A stretch of DNA of 61,024 bases from CAZFER01 sp964517495 (GCA_964517495.1 CAZFER010000035.1:1-61024); one strand, 5' to 3'. Shown: positions 18,696 to 27,484, numbered from the stretch's first letter. Notes: a model not told the origin generated them from the sequence alone. Translations and numbers: made by a program.

Positions 18696-20501
18696 CTAGG
18701 GTATCAATAAGGATTGCCCCGGATGGATCAGAGTACCTCTAATGTTGTTGGCTTGCTGAAGCCGCCGGACCGTGGTGTTATAGCGATGGGCGATCTTACC
18801 CAATGTATCACCAGACCGGACTTTAATGCGAATCGGTCTGGCCGAGGCATAGGTCGCGGTTCTATTGCCGGGTTTGATGGTTAATACATCGTTGGGATAA
18901 ATGCGGCTGCTTCGTTTGTTGTTCAAACGCATAATCGTTGAAATATCCGTATTATATTTCTTGGCAATTTCAGCCAGTGTATCCCCTGATTTCACTTTAT
19001 AACTGACTGTCTGGGTAGACGAACCGGATGAAGAGCGGGCATCCGATGGAATTCTTAATTTATCACCCACGTGAATCAAACTACGCCTTCCAATCATGTT
19101 GTGATTCAAATTTCTCAATGAACTCGTCGATACACCATATTTTTGTGCAATTGTTGAAAGTGTTTCATTCCGCAGAACGGTGTGATAGCGTGGATTGCTG
19201 CTTACGGTTGGGGTTGTTTTTAGAGCTTCTTGTTCTTTCATCATAGCGATTACTGATTCCGGCAACTGTCCAGTTGGTTTACGGACAATTGCCTTATATA
19301 AAGCCATCGCCATGGCATTTCGATTATTCACAGATCGAAAATAGGCATGATCCTTCGGATGGGTAATAAACCCCAATTCAACCAAAACCGAAGGCATATT
19401 GGGCTGCTGCAAGACAATAAACCGGTTGGGTTTCATTGCCGGCTGACGCATGACAACCCCAGGCAGGCTATCAACTTTTTCTAATATATAACCCGCCAGG
19501 AATTTACTATCCGCCGGAACCTTATCCCGTTTCAAGGTGCTGATAATGGATAACAGTTCATCATTCTGGGTAGTTTTCTGCTTTTGTTCTGCCTCATCCT
19601 GTAATGCTTTCAAATCTTCCAAATCCTGGTTGAAGACATCATCCACTCGCTCATCACTTAAATAATAGATTTCAAAACCTCGGGGTTGATAATGGGAAAC
19701 ATATCGAGGGGGTGCGTTTAAATGCAACGAAATATAAACATCTCCCAAATATTCTTTTGCCAGCTGAACCCGGTATCGTAGGGATTCTCTCCTATAATCA
19801 TCTCTTCTTTTCCCCTTAAGTCCAAATGGAACAGGAAGATAGTCATCCACTCGGGTTAAAAAAGCATTGACCGTTGGATCATTATCAAACAATGTTTTTA
19901 ACCGGTTTGCCATATCCAATGCCAAGGTCTTCTCATTCATACGCGGGATCCCACGTGCAATGGCATAACCCGCTTGAGCGCCAGGATCATGGCCTCCGTG
20001 GCCGGGATCAATGACAACCACTTTGCCACCGCTTTGTTTAAAACGCCGGATAGCTTCCAACTGGGGGATTCGAGTGTTATTGGGGTGGATGAGTGGAAGA
20101 TCAATGGTGAGCATGTAATCCCAAAAGTTGTAATGGATATTTTCGGTATTTACTTTTGAATTAAGGGGAATGGTAATCGTGAGTTGATCACGGCGGCTGT
20201 CACGCGAAAAAGCGATTTTATCGAGGGCAAAACTATCAACTGAATAATCATCGGGATAGCTTCCAGCGGTAAAGCCTTTAACTTTGATAATCAAGTGTTC
20301 ATCAGTCAGACGGAACACCTCTCCTCTAACATATTTGGAGGAAAACTCAAAATTAATGTGGGTATAGGTCACATAATCACTTACACGCACGGCCTCCAAA
20401 TGAGCGGCACACCATCCATTTGCACTTAAACCTAATAATATGAATAGGTTAATAAATAAGAACAACCCGCCTTTTTTTAAATACTTTTTCAATCCCAACA
20501 T
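18696..20501 (-). CDS. N-acetylmuramoyl-L-alanine amidase with AMIN and three LysM domains
   Basis: A 601-residue exported peptidoglycan hydrolase that cuts the amide bond between MurNAc and the stem peptide. A signal peptide (LFLFINLFILLGLSANGWCA) precedes an AMIN-like beta domain to about residue 145. The Amidase_3 domain follows with zinc ligands in DPGHGGHDPG, MNEKTLAL and SLHLNAPP, and the catalytic glutamate in VLVELGFITHPKD. Three LysM domains end the protein (YHTVLRNETLSTIAQKYGVS, YKVKSGDTLAEIAKKYN, IKVRSGDTLGKIAHRYN). The role is daughter-cell separation, as for AmiC. ATG 20501 is preferred over 20531 because GAGGA lies just upstream of it. Confidence 0.92.
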   Translation of the reverse strand: MLGLKKYLKKGGLFLFINLFILLGLSANGWCAAHLEAVRVSDYVTYTHINFEFSSKYVRGEVFRLTDEHLIIKVKGFTAGSYPDDYSVDSFALDKIAFSRDSRRDQLTITIPLNSKVNTENIHYNFWDYMLTIDLPLIHPNNTRIPQLEAIRRFKQSGGKVVVIDPGHGGHDPGAQAGYAIARGIPRMNEKTLALDMANRLKTLFDNDPTVNAFLTRVDDYLPVPFGLKGKRRDDYRRESLRYRVQLAKEYLGDVYISLHLNAPPRYVSHYQPRGFEIYYLSDERVDDVFNQDLEDLKALQDEAEQKQKTTQNDELLSIISTLKRDKVPADSKFLAGYILEKVDSLPGVVMRQPAMKPNRFIVLQQPNMPSVLVELGFITHPKDHAYFRSVNNRNAMAMALYKAIVRKPTGQLPESVIAMMKEQEALKTTPTVSSNPRYHTVLRNETLSTIAQKYGVSTSSLRNLNHNMIGRRSLIHVGDKLRIPSDARSSSGSSTQTVSYKVKSGDTLAEIAKKYNTDISTIMRLNNKRSSRIYPNDVLTIKPGNRTATYASARPIRIKVRSGDTLGKIAHRYNTTVRRLQQANNIRGTLIHPGQSLLIP

Positions 20502-20750
20502 CTTCATTCCTCGCAGATAAAGGTAACTCACAATTGTTCTTGTTGTAAAATAGAGCTAGAAGTAAAAAATTTAACGTCAATAAATATCCAAATTCCCAAT
20601 CTCCAACACTAATATCGGTACCTTAGCATATTTTCTGAATAAAACAATAGTAAATGATCTAAAAATAAGCGGTTAAGTTGGATGGATTTATAAAATATAT
20701 CATTCAGCACTCCCTAAGCATTAAATTCTCAGGAGCAATAAAGGAATATC

Positions 20751-20771
20751 GGGCAGGATAAAAACCTGCCC
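20751..20771. repeat. Dispersed hairpin, family B, copy 2
   Basis: GGGCAGG (20751-20757) pairs with CCTGCCC (20765-20771) around a 7-base loop. Read on the minus strand, it begins GTATGGGCAGG and resembles the hairpin at 1700-1726. It lies 10 bases past the TPR gene stop, where a terminator is expected, though no T-tract follows. Confidence 0.6.
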
Positions 20772-20780
20772 ATACAAGGT

Positions 20781-21227
20781 TTATAAAGTTTTTAAGCGTT
20801 GGCGCACTTCATCTAAATCTTCTTGCATCCGTTTGGGGATATCGTCGTATTTTTCAATTGCATCCACATATTTCTGATAATATTCCTTGGCCTTTTTCAT
20901 ATCTTCTTTTTCTTCATAAAGAACGGCGATATTGAAAAACAACTCTGGCTGATCACAACCCATGGATTCAGCTTTTTCAAAATGCTTCATCGCTTCTTTT
21001 AATTTCCCCTCCTGACACTCTACCGTGCCTAAGTTGTAATAATCCAAGGGTTCTTTATTCTTGAAACCAAATTCGCTCATCAACCGGAAGGTCTCCTCAG
21101 TTGGAAGACTGTAAAAGAGTGATAAACCATATCGTTGAAAAGCGTAGGCTTGATTTTCTTTCAACAAATCCTGAAAACGGCCAATTTCAAATTCATACAT
21201 CGATTCTTTGGTCTCTTTTTCCACCAT
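20781..21227 (-). CDS. Tetratricopeptide-repeat protein
   Basis: A 148-residue soluble helical protein. Two to three TPR units are visible, the clearest being YYNLGTVECQEGKLKEAMKHFEKAES and LFFNIAVLYEEKEDMKKAKEYYQKYV. It should act as a protein-binding scaffold; the partner is unknown. ATG 21227 is preferred because GGGAG lies 6 bases upstream; a GTG 69 bases earlier (21296) is in frame and cannot be excluded. It is divergent from the glycosyltransferase at 21445. Confidence 0.75.
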   Translation of the reverse strand: MVEKETKESMYEFEIGRFQDLLKENQAYAFQRYGLSLFYSLPTEETFRLMSEFGFKNKEPLDYYNLGTVECQEGKLKEAMKHFEKAESMGCDQPELFFNIAVLYEEKEDMKKAKEYYQKYVDAIEKYDDIPKRMQEDLDEVRQRLKTL

Positions 21228-21444
21228 AACATACTCCCAAACGGCATATTTTGATAAGATATTGTCAATTTGATCAATTATATTAACTGGAAGCACTGTA
21301 AAAACAAGAGATTCAATCTTCTCGTTCGGTTTTATGACAGTAAATTGGAGCGAGGAATTAATTCCAAATCCATTGGTTAGTTATTGACCTTTTAGGGATT
21401 CTTCATAAAAATAGTAAGCAAATAATGCAAATTCAGGAAGCACG

Positions 21445-22407
21445 GTGAACCATCCATCCATCTCCATCATACTCCCCATTTATAACGAAGCAGACAATAT
21501 CAAACCGCTTCATCAATCTCTTGTAGAAGTATTGGGTAAACTAAAGCAAGGCTATGAAATTATTTTATGTGATGATGGAAGTACGGATGGTTCACGGCAA
21601 ATCATCGAAGAAATAATCCAAAGCCATCCAAACACTAAAGGGCTTTTTCTAAAACGCAATTTTGGCCAAACCGCCGCCATATCCGCGGGTATCGATGCCG
21701 CAAAAGGGAATATAATAATCCTCATGGACGCCGACCAGCAAAATGATCCTGAAGATATCCCCAAAATGCTATCCCGCCTTGATGAAGGATTCGACATCGT
21801 CAGTGGATGGCGCAAACAACGCAAAGATCCCTGGTTAACCAAGGTATTACCTTCCAAAATTGCCAATTGGATCATATCACTCATTTCTGGTGTACGAATT
21901 CACGATCACGGCTGCACTCTCAAAGCCTACCGGCGTGAAATCCTCAGCCAGGTTGCCCTCTATGGTGAAATGCACCGCTTCATCACCATCTACGGCCATT
22001 GGTTGGGGGCTCGGGTTGGAGAGGTTGAAGTGCAGCACCGCCCCAGAACACAGGGCCAATCAAAGTATTCCATCTCGAAAACATTCAAAGTGCTGCTTGA
22101 TTTGCCGCTTTTGGTGTTATTGGGAAGTTACATCACTCGGCCGATGCACTTTTTTGGCTCCATAGGATTAATTCTCAATTTCATTGCTCTTTTGTGTGGA
22201 TTGGATGTAGCCTATGAAAAATTTTATCAGGGTGACGATGTCAGTGCCAATCCGTTTTTGTTATTAACCGTCTTCTTTGCTTTGGTGGGTGTGCAGATCA
22301 TCATGATCGGGCTGCTCGCTGAATTGATCAGCCGGATCTACCACGAAAACCAAAACAGACGAACCTATGTGATTGATAAAAAGATTAATTTTGATGAACA
22401 TGATTAG
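21445..22407 (+). CDS. GT2 polyprenyl-phosphate glycosyltransferase (DPM1/ArnC/GtrB type)
   Basis: A 320-residue enzyme that moves a sugar from a nucleotide donor to a polyprenyl phosphate on the cytoplasmic face. The GT-A domain shows ISIILPIYNEADNI, ILCDDGSTDGS, KRNFGQTAAISAGIDAA, the metal-binding IILMDADQQNDPEDI and QGQSKYSISK. Two C-terminal membrane helices (FFGSIGLILNFIALLCGL and LLLTVFFALVGVQIIMIGLLAE) anchor it. The start is GTG with AGGAAG 5-6 bases upstream. Its lipid-linked sugar could feed a GT-C enzyme such as those at 3051 or 32754. Confidence 0.9.
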   Translation: MNHPSISIILPIYNEADNIKPLHQSLVEVLGKLKQGYEIILCDDGSTDGSRQIIEEIIQSHPNTKGLFLKRNFGQTAAISAGIDAAKGNIIILMDADQQNDPEDIPKMLSRLDEGFDIVSGWRKQRKDPWLTKVLPSKIANWIISLISGVRIHDHGCTLKAYRREILSQVALYGEMHRFITIYGHWLGARVGEVEVQHRPRTQGQSKYSISKTFKVLLDLPLLVLLGSYITRPMHFFGSIGLILNFIALLCGLDVAYEKFYQGDDVSANPFLLLTVFFALVGVQIIMIGLLAELISRIYHENQNRRTYVIDKKINFDEHD

Positions 22408-22422
22408 CCACTCACATTCGTA

Positions 22423-22946
22423 ATGAAAGCAATCATTATGAAAAAAATGCTTCTACTCATCCTGTCAGTCGCTTTTATTATCCTTATTTTGTTTTACTTT
22501 GGTATCGTCTTTTTCTCTGAGCCGGATCGTATTTCCATGTCAGTGGGCCAATTCAAAGAATTGCAATGGCCTTCCTGCATGGATAATCCCGAGCCTGTAC
22601 TCATTAAACCATTCCCCTTTACTAATTTGGTTATCGCTATAAAAAACGGCCCCTGGCAGCAGTTAATGAAAACCAAGCCATTCTTTTTCATGACCACAAT
22701 CCCCATGTAGATCTTTTACCCATTGATCAAGAAACCATGCACTATCGAACTCGTTCAAAAAATAGAGATGGTTCCCTGGGTTCAATCAATCCAGCGCTTC
22801 AATCCATCAAGTGGCCGAAAGGGATTAAAACCATAAGACAATTCCCTATCGAGGATGGCCAAACGTTTCTCATGTTTCTCGATCACACCTTATGGACTAT
22901 GCATTGGGATGGGAAAAATAAACGGCAAATCTTCCCTTGGAACTAA
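22423..22946 (+). pseudogene. Membrane-anchored protein gene split by a -1 frameshift (decayed or recoded)
   Basis: Two reading frames together make one plausible protein of about 174 residues. The first, 22423-22710, has an N-terminal membrane anchor (MLLLILSVAFIILILFYFGIVFF) and stays natural-looking up to NLVIAIKNG. The -1 frame then continues as AAVNENQAILFHDHNPHVD and LLPIDQET into the open frame that ends at 22946 (WTMHWDGKNKRQIFPWN). After the shift point the original frame gives unnatural sequence (WQQLMKTKPFFFMTT) and stops. At 22641-22647 the bases are A AAA AAC, phased exactly as a -1 slippery heptamer. A lost base in the GGCCCC run just after it would also explain the break. No family is recognised; it follows the GT2 gene closely. 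Confidence 0.6.
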
Positions 22947-23002
22947 GTCTGTGCCAAAATACTTCATTTTATTAATCAACTGGATAAGGAAAGGAAGATT
23001 TG

Positions 23003-23602
23003 ATGCCAACCATTACCATCCAAAGAGCCATTTTGAGTGTATACGATAAAACTGGTATTGATAGATTCGGCAAGGTATTAGCCGAACGCGATATCCATAT
23101 CCTCACCACCGGTGGGACCAGCCGCGCATTAGCCGCGGCAGGTGTTCCATTTCAGGAAGTGAGCGACTATACCGGCTCCCCCGAAATGTTGGGTGGGCGC
23201 GTAAAAACCCTGCATCCCATCATTCACGGTGGTCTGCTATTCAAACGAGATGATGAGACACAAGTACGTGAAGCCGAAGACTACGGTATACACCCCATCG
23301 ACCTGGTAGCGGTCAATCTATACCCGTTTCAAGCCACCATCGACAAACCGGGCGTTACCGTCGATGAAGCGGTGGAAAATATCGACATTGGCGGCCCCAC
23401 CATGATTCGCTCGGCAGCCAAAAATTTCAAATCCGTCGTTGTTATCACTGATCCTGCGGATTATGAGATGGTCATAAAAGAAATCAAAACCAACGGCGGA
23501 GTCAGCATGCAAACCCGGAAAGATCTGGCATCCAAAGCTTTTCAACACACCGCGGAGTATGACCGAGCGATCACGGAATATCTTTCTAAACTGAAGGGGT
23601 GA
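23003..23602 (+). CDS. purH: Stand-alone IMP cyclohydrolase (PurH N-terminal domain only)
   Basis: A 199-residue enzyme domain that closes FAICAR to IMP, the last step of purine synthesis. The MGS-like fold motifs are intact: SVYDKTGI, LTTGGTSRAL, GSPEMLGGRVKTLHP, HGGLLFKRD, VAVNLYPF, ENIDIGGPTMIRSAAKN and VVITDPADY. Usual bacterial PurH is 500-530 residues with a C-terminal AICAR transformylase; here the protein ends just after the cyclohydrolase domain and the transformylase is not in this window. ATG 23003 has AAGGAAG 5-6 bases upstream; a TTG directly before it is not needed. The oxidoreductase downstream begins 3 bases after the stop, so the two are coupled. Confidence 0.9.
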   Translation: MPTITIQRAILSVYDKTGIDRFGKVLAERDIHILTTGGTSRALAAAGVPFQEVSDYTGSPEMLGGRVKTLHPIIHGGLLFKRDDETQVREAEDYGIHPIDLVAVNLYPFQATIDKPGVTVDEAVENIDIGGPTMIRSAAKNFKSVVVITDPADYEMVIKEIKTNGGVSMQTRKDLASKAFQHTAEYDRAITEYLSKLKG

Positions 23603-23605
23603 TTT

Positions 23606-24598
23606 ATGCCGAAAATCCGCTGGGGAATCATAAGCACCGCCAAAATAGGCGTGGAAAAAGTCATCCCTGCCATGCAGCGGGGAAGCTACAGTGAAGTTGT
23701 TGCCATCGCCTCTCGGGATGGGGAAAAAGCCAAACAGGCTGCGCAAAAACTTTACATCCCTAAATACTATAGCAGTTATGATGAACTGCTCGCCGATCCA
23801 GACATTGATGCGGTTTACAATCCCCTCCCCAATCATCTCCATGTTGACTGGTCGATTAAAACACTTGAAGCGGGTAAGCACATCCTGTGCGAAAAACCAA
23901 TTGGTCTCTCTTCTCAGGATGGCATGCGGCTGGTCGAGACCGCCCGTGCTTATCCTCATTTAAAGGTGATGGAAGCGTTTATGTACCGTCACCATCCTCA
24001 GTGGCAAAAGGCGAAAGCCCTTGTTCAAGACGGGTGCGTAGGGAAACTGAATGCCATTCAATCCTTTTTCTCTTACCACAATGTCGATCCCAACAACATT
24101 CGTAACATGCCCGATATCGGCGGTGGAGGATTAATGGACATTGGATGTTATAACATTTCGCTCTCACGCTTTATATTCGATAGCGAGCCTATCCGTGTAT
24201 GTGCTCTAATCGACTTTGATCCCAACTTCAAAATCGACCGCCTGGCCAGCGGGATCATGGAATTCGAGCAAGGGGTATCATCGTTTATCTGTTCAACCCA
24301 GTTATGCCCACATCAACGTGTCAACCTTATTGGTGATCAAGGACGTGTGGAGATTGAAATCCCCTTTAACGCCCCGCCTGACCGTCCCTGCCGCTTGTGG
24401 TATCAAACCGATTCCGGCATTCAAGAGATTACCTTTGATATATGCGACCAATACACCATCCAGGGCGATCTCTTTTCCAAAGCTATTATCGATGATTCAC
24501 CCGTCCCCACCCCTATTGAAGATGCAGTAGCCAACATGCAAATCATCGAAGCTCTCTTTGAAAGCGCGAAAAAAAGCAGCTGGGTTAAACTATATTGA
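23606..24598 (+). CDS. Gfo/Idh/MocA family NAD(P)-dependent oxidoreductase
   Basis: A 330-residue dehydrogenase. The N-terminal Rossmann fold begins IRWGIISTAKIGVEKVIPAM with a slightly altered glycine motif. AVYNPLPNHLHVDWSIKTLEAGKHILCEKPIG contains the family EKP motif with the active-site lysine. The C-terminal alpha/beta domain includes GGGLMDIGCYNISLSRFIF, which supplies the usual D and substrate-binding residues. It resembles xylose/glucose-fructose or trans-dihydrodiol dehydrogenase-type members. The substrate is probably a sugar or cyclitol. It is translationally coupled to the IMP cyclohydrolase gene, though no pathway link is obvious. Confidence 0.9.
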   Translation: MPKIRWGIISTAKIGVEKVIPAMQRGSYSEVVAIASRDGEKAKQAAQKLYIPKYYSSYDELLADPDIDAVYNPLPNHLHVDWSIKTLEAGKHILCEKPIGLSSQDGMRLVETARAYPHLKVMEAFMYRHHPQWQKAKALVQDGCVGKLNAIQSFFSYHNVDPNNIRNMPDIGGGGLMDIGCYNISLSRFIFDSEPIRVCALIDFDPNFKIDRLASGIMEFEQGVSSFICSTQLCPHQRVNLIGDQGRVEIEIPFNAPPDRPCRLWYQTDSGIQEITFDICDQYTIQGDLFSKAIIDDSPVPTPIEDAVANMQIIEALFESAKKSSWVKLY

Positions 24599-24666
24599 TT
24601 TCATTGTTGGGAAATTGATGCTAAAATATAAAAAAATAGAGATTAGAACGTTACACGATTCGAACT

Positions 24667-25002
24667 ATGGATGCTTTGATCAAAAAACTCATACATAATT
24701 TAAAAATAGTAAATCCAAACAAAATCATCTTATTGGGTTCACATGCCAGAGGTGATTTTGACGATGATAGTGATATCGATCTTGTTGTTATCCTCGATAT
24801 AGATCGGATTCCAGAATCATACGACAAGAAACTAGATTTAAAAATCAAAGTACGAGATAGTATCTATGAACTCTCCCGGCAAATGCCGATCGATTTAATA
24901 GTATATACGAATGGAGAGTTTGAACAATTAAGGAAACAACAAACCTCTTTTTATAATGAGATTATAGATACGGGGAAATTGATCTATGAAAAAACAGGCT
25001 AG
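24667..25002 (+). CDS. MNT-type minimal nucleotidyltransferase
   Basis: A 111-residue DNA polymerase beta-fold nucleotidyltransferase. The signature LLGSHARGDFDDDSDIDLVV gives the GS motif (residues 24-25) and metal ligands D36 and D38, with a third acidic residue in MPIDLIVY (D76). All are intact. Such proteins act as antitoxins that AMPylate HEPN toxins. Here the HEPN partner gene overlaps the 3' end but is broken after 31 codons. The pair is therefore probably a decaying toxin-antitoxin module. The gene is AT-rich compared with its left neighbour. Confidence 0.85.
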   Translation: MDALIKKLIHNLKIVNPNKIILLGSHARGDFDDDSDIDLVVILDIDRIPESYDKKLDLKIKVRDSIYELSRQMPIDLIVYTNGEFEQLRKQQTSFYNEIIDTGKLIYEKTG

Positions 25003-25081
25003 AGATTGGTTAGAATCAGCAAATGATGATCTTGGATTGATAGAAATGATTATTTCGGGAATTTTTAATATTGGCATATGA
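24986..25081 (+). pseudogene. Truncated HEPN-domain gene
   Basis: A 31-codon frame starts with ATG inside the 3' end of the MNT gene and reads KKQARDWLESANDDLGLIEMI, the typical opening helix of a HEPN protein. It then stops at TGA 25079-25081. HEPN proteins are about 110-140 residues and carry their RxxxxH active site near the C-terminus, which is missing. The adjacent minus-strand gene ends at 25083, so the rest was most likely deleted when that boundary formed. Confidence 0.7.
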
Positions 25082-25082
25082 C

Positions 25083-27053
25083 TTATTGCATATCTATTCC
25101 AATCTGCAATAGCGGAGGGAATTCTTCAGAAAAGGATGTTTCTGGCCAATGAGTGTTATTATTAAATTCTTGTGAATGATAGATATCCTGTCCAAACTGA
25201 TCAATAAAAATCCCAAAAGTTGGCCATATTCCCCGTAAACTGGCGGCCCGGTCATTTCGGGATGATCCCAATCCCACTCCATTTGACAGGGTGTATTCAT
25301 CCCTGCCCTTCCCTTCAAAAAAACAGCCGATTGCATTATCAATGCCATAACCGAACGAAACGTTTTTGGCCTGGTAGCGGTCATCGCCACCAAGATCGGC
25401 GAAAAAACCCAGCGCCAGATCGACCGCGGCTCCAGCTGTCATGTAATGGGAAGCGTGATAGCGATCATTCCCGCTGGCATCAATTAAAAAGCCGCACGCT
25501 TGATGGGCTGCTGATCCCATTGCATACCATGAAGAAAGATATTCATCCGAACCTTCAAAGTCTGCCAACAGTCCTAAACCATGAGCATACCCACTCCCTT
25601 GGGCCAGAACGCTGGACCGGTAAACATCATTGCCTTGCCGGTCGATCAGCATCCCGATCCCTCCCACGATCGATGTGCCATCCGAATAAGGGCCGAAATA
25701 GCCTCGGCCAAATCCCTGGCTACCGGAAAAATTCTGTTCAGGCAGCTGGGCTGATGGATAAATGGCTGGAGTGGCGTGGGTGATATAGGCATCATTCCCA
25801 GCGGTATCCAACAGAAGGCTAAAACCTCCATTTCCTGCATAACCCATCGATGAATGGAATGCATCATAAACGTCATCACCCCCCGTATCGATTAATTGAG
25901 CTATTCCATAATCAGAAGCGCCTAAACAATGGGATTTTGCTTTATAATGGGTGTTGCCGGAGGCGTTGAAAATGAGCGAAACGCCAGCCATTGAATACCC
26001 CAGGCATCGTTCTGATCCTTCGAAATGATCATTCCCTGCCCCCAAATCCATGATTGAGGAATAACCAAAAATGGATGAACCAGGGCTGATGGTTTTTGAG
26101 TTAGTTTCATATCGATCATTTCCCTCCATGTCAATTAAGAGGGAAAAAGGATGAGACTGGCTAGCCTGAGCATAGGTGCCCACATAGGTATCGTCACCTC
26201 CTAAATCAATTATCAATAAAGGAGAATGCTCAAAGGTATGGTTGTTGTTCTGTTTTCCATAGACAAAAATGTCACCCAAAGCTGTTTTTATCTGTATTGG
26301 TTTTTCCAGGAAAAGCCTGGTGAATCCATGTTGATTATCCATCAAATTCGACAAGAAAAGATGAAGCGGTACAGCCGCCTGACCTATGTAGTGTAAAAGT
26401 TTGGAAGAAACCAGTTCGCTTAATTGGTGGGTCTCCATGCCATCGAGATTTGGAAATGTGGAACTTATCTTCTCAAGGGATGTGTTGGAAATGATACTGA
26501 CAAGTCGATTCTGAGCATAGTTCATGATTGGATAAACTTGAATTAGAGTTTGCATGAACTCGTATATAACAATTTTTAATATTTCAGGTAAACCACTTAT
26601 ATCATTGTCCCATTCATTTTCGTTTTCTGGAATCACCATGTTATTTAAACGCTTGAGTTGAGTGGTTAGTTCTTCATCCGAAATAGATTCAAATTCCCAT
26701 GAATCTCCTCTTATCTGTCCTACATGTTGTTGTATTAAAACCGAACCATTAATCAAGGAGAAAAGAATGTTTTCACCATACTGGTTGAGTAGTGAAGCGG
26801 TGCGATGCATCACATCGATTGAATCCAATGGGTTTTTGAATACTATCTTCTGTAATGGCAACAGATTCACATCGGAAGACAGTTGAATGTATAATTCATC
26901 CAATTCGGTTTCATTGAAGGGATAACCCGTTTTATCTGCAATATTTTCACGAATTTGCGGGGTAATGATTGGTTCTTTCCTTGATTCCGCCAAAACAGGA
27001 GTACACTGAACGAGTTGTATAATGATAAACAAAAAAACTATGTATTTTTTCAT
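25083..27053 (-). CDS. Secreted GNDxY tandem-repeat protein
   Basis: A 656-residue exported protein of unknown function. A signal peptide (YIVFLFIIIQLVQCTPVLA) may carry a lipobox-like Cys (VQC), though its position is not typical. Residues 30-240 are helical. From about 270 to 640 at least ten units of 25-35 residues repeat the pattern (L/I)(I/L)D..G(N/D)D.Y, for example IIDLGGDDTYVG, LIDMEGNDRYETN, LIDTGGDDVYDA, LLDTAGNDAYITH, LIDRQGNDVYRSS and FADLGGDDRYQAK. G-Y/G-rich links (GYAHGLGLL, GYSMAGVSL) lie between. The regular acidic turns suggest a beta-solenoid, possibly binding calcium in the manner of RTX turns, but the repeat is longer than RTX nonapeptides. Confidence 0.7.
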   Translation of the reverse strand: MKKYIVFLFIIIQLVQCTPVLAESRKEPIITPQIRENIADKTGYPFNETELDELYIQLSSDVNLLPLQKIVFKNPLDSIDVMHRTASLLNQYGENILFSLINGSVLIQQHVGQIRGDSWEFESISDEELTTQLKRLNNMVIPENENEWDNDISGLPEILKIVIYEFMQTLIQVYPIMNYAQNRLVSIISNTSLEKISSTFPNLDGMETHQLSELVSSKLLHYIGQAAVPLHLFLSNLMDNQHGFTRLFLEKPIQIKTALGDIFVYGKQNNNHTFEHSPLLIIDLGGDDTYVGTYAQASQSHPFSLLIDMEGNDRYETNSKTISPGSSIFGYSSIMDLGAGNDHFEGSERCLGYSMAGVSLIFNASGNTHYKAKSHCLGASDYGIAQLIDTGGDDVYDAFHSSMGYAGNGGFSLLLDTAGNDAYITHATPAIYPSAQLPEQNFSGSQGFGRGYFGPYSDGTSIVGGIGMLIDRQGNDVYRSSVLAQGSGYAHGLGLLADFEGSDEYLSSWYAMGSAAHQACGFLIDASGNDRYHASHYMTAGAAVDLALGFFADLGGDDRYQAKNVSFGYGIDNAIGCFFEGKGRDEYTLSNGVGLGSSRNDRAASLRGIWPTFGIFIDQFGQDIYHSQEFNNNTHWPETSFSEEFPPLLQIGIDMQ

Positions 27054-27079
27054 GATAGAATTCCAATTATTTACAAGCT

Positions 27080-27484
27080 ATGTCTCTTAATGATAAATAC
27101 AAATCGATTGTACAGAAGTTTTTGCGATGGGGAATTGCTGCGGTGCTCATCATTATAGGTTTACAGCAGGTTGTGGAATATTGGAGCATGCGCAGCCATA
27201 TAGGGAAGAACGCTTATGCGTCCAGCTATGCCTTGCGTCAATTGGGAGAATATGGAAAGTACATCGGTGTTGTGAAAGATGTCAAGTGGAATGCGTTACC
27301 CAAACAAGAGAAAGATATTCAAGGATTTCAGCCCCGATATTTAATCGCTCGTGAAACTGTAACCGGTGTAACGAAAGAACAATGGTGGTGCGCCTATCTT
27401 TTCGATGTGTCCGGCAAAGCACCTGACCAGTATAAACCGGCCCCCTTTCCCGAGATGGTCTATTTACCCGGTGCCCTTAAGTAG
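27080..27484 (+). CDS. Small membrane-anchored protein of unknown function
   Basis: A 134-residue protein with one membrane segment near the N-terminus (WGIAAVLIIIGLQQVVEYW) and a soluble tail that should face the periplasm. I recognise no family. Features of the tail are ASSYALRQLGEYGKYIGVVKDVKW and a tryptophan-rich EQWWCAYLFDVSGKAP. It begins 26 bases from the start of the divergent repeat-protein gene and its end overlaps the convergent VanZ-like gene by 8 bases. Confidence 0.6.
   Translation: MSLNDKYKSIVQKFLRWGIAAVLIIIGLQQVVEYWSMRSHIGKNAYASSYALRQLGEYGKYIGVVKDVKWNALPKQEKDIQGFQPRYLIARETVTGVTKEQWWCAYLFDVSGKAPDQYKPAPFPEMVYLPGALK

Noticed and set aside
23318..23959. 213-codon minus-strand open frame
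   Set aside because: It lies antisense to the intact IMP cyclohydrolase and oxidoreductase genes and has no family resemblance.
25220..25783. 187-codon plus-strand open frame
   Set aside because: It is an antisense shadow created by the regular codon pattern of the GNDxY repeat gene.
25083..27053. RTX toxin
   Set aside because: The repeats are 25-35 residues, not GGxGxDxUx nonapeptides, and there is no C-terminal type 1 secretion signal context or hlyBD-like transporter beside it.
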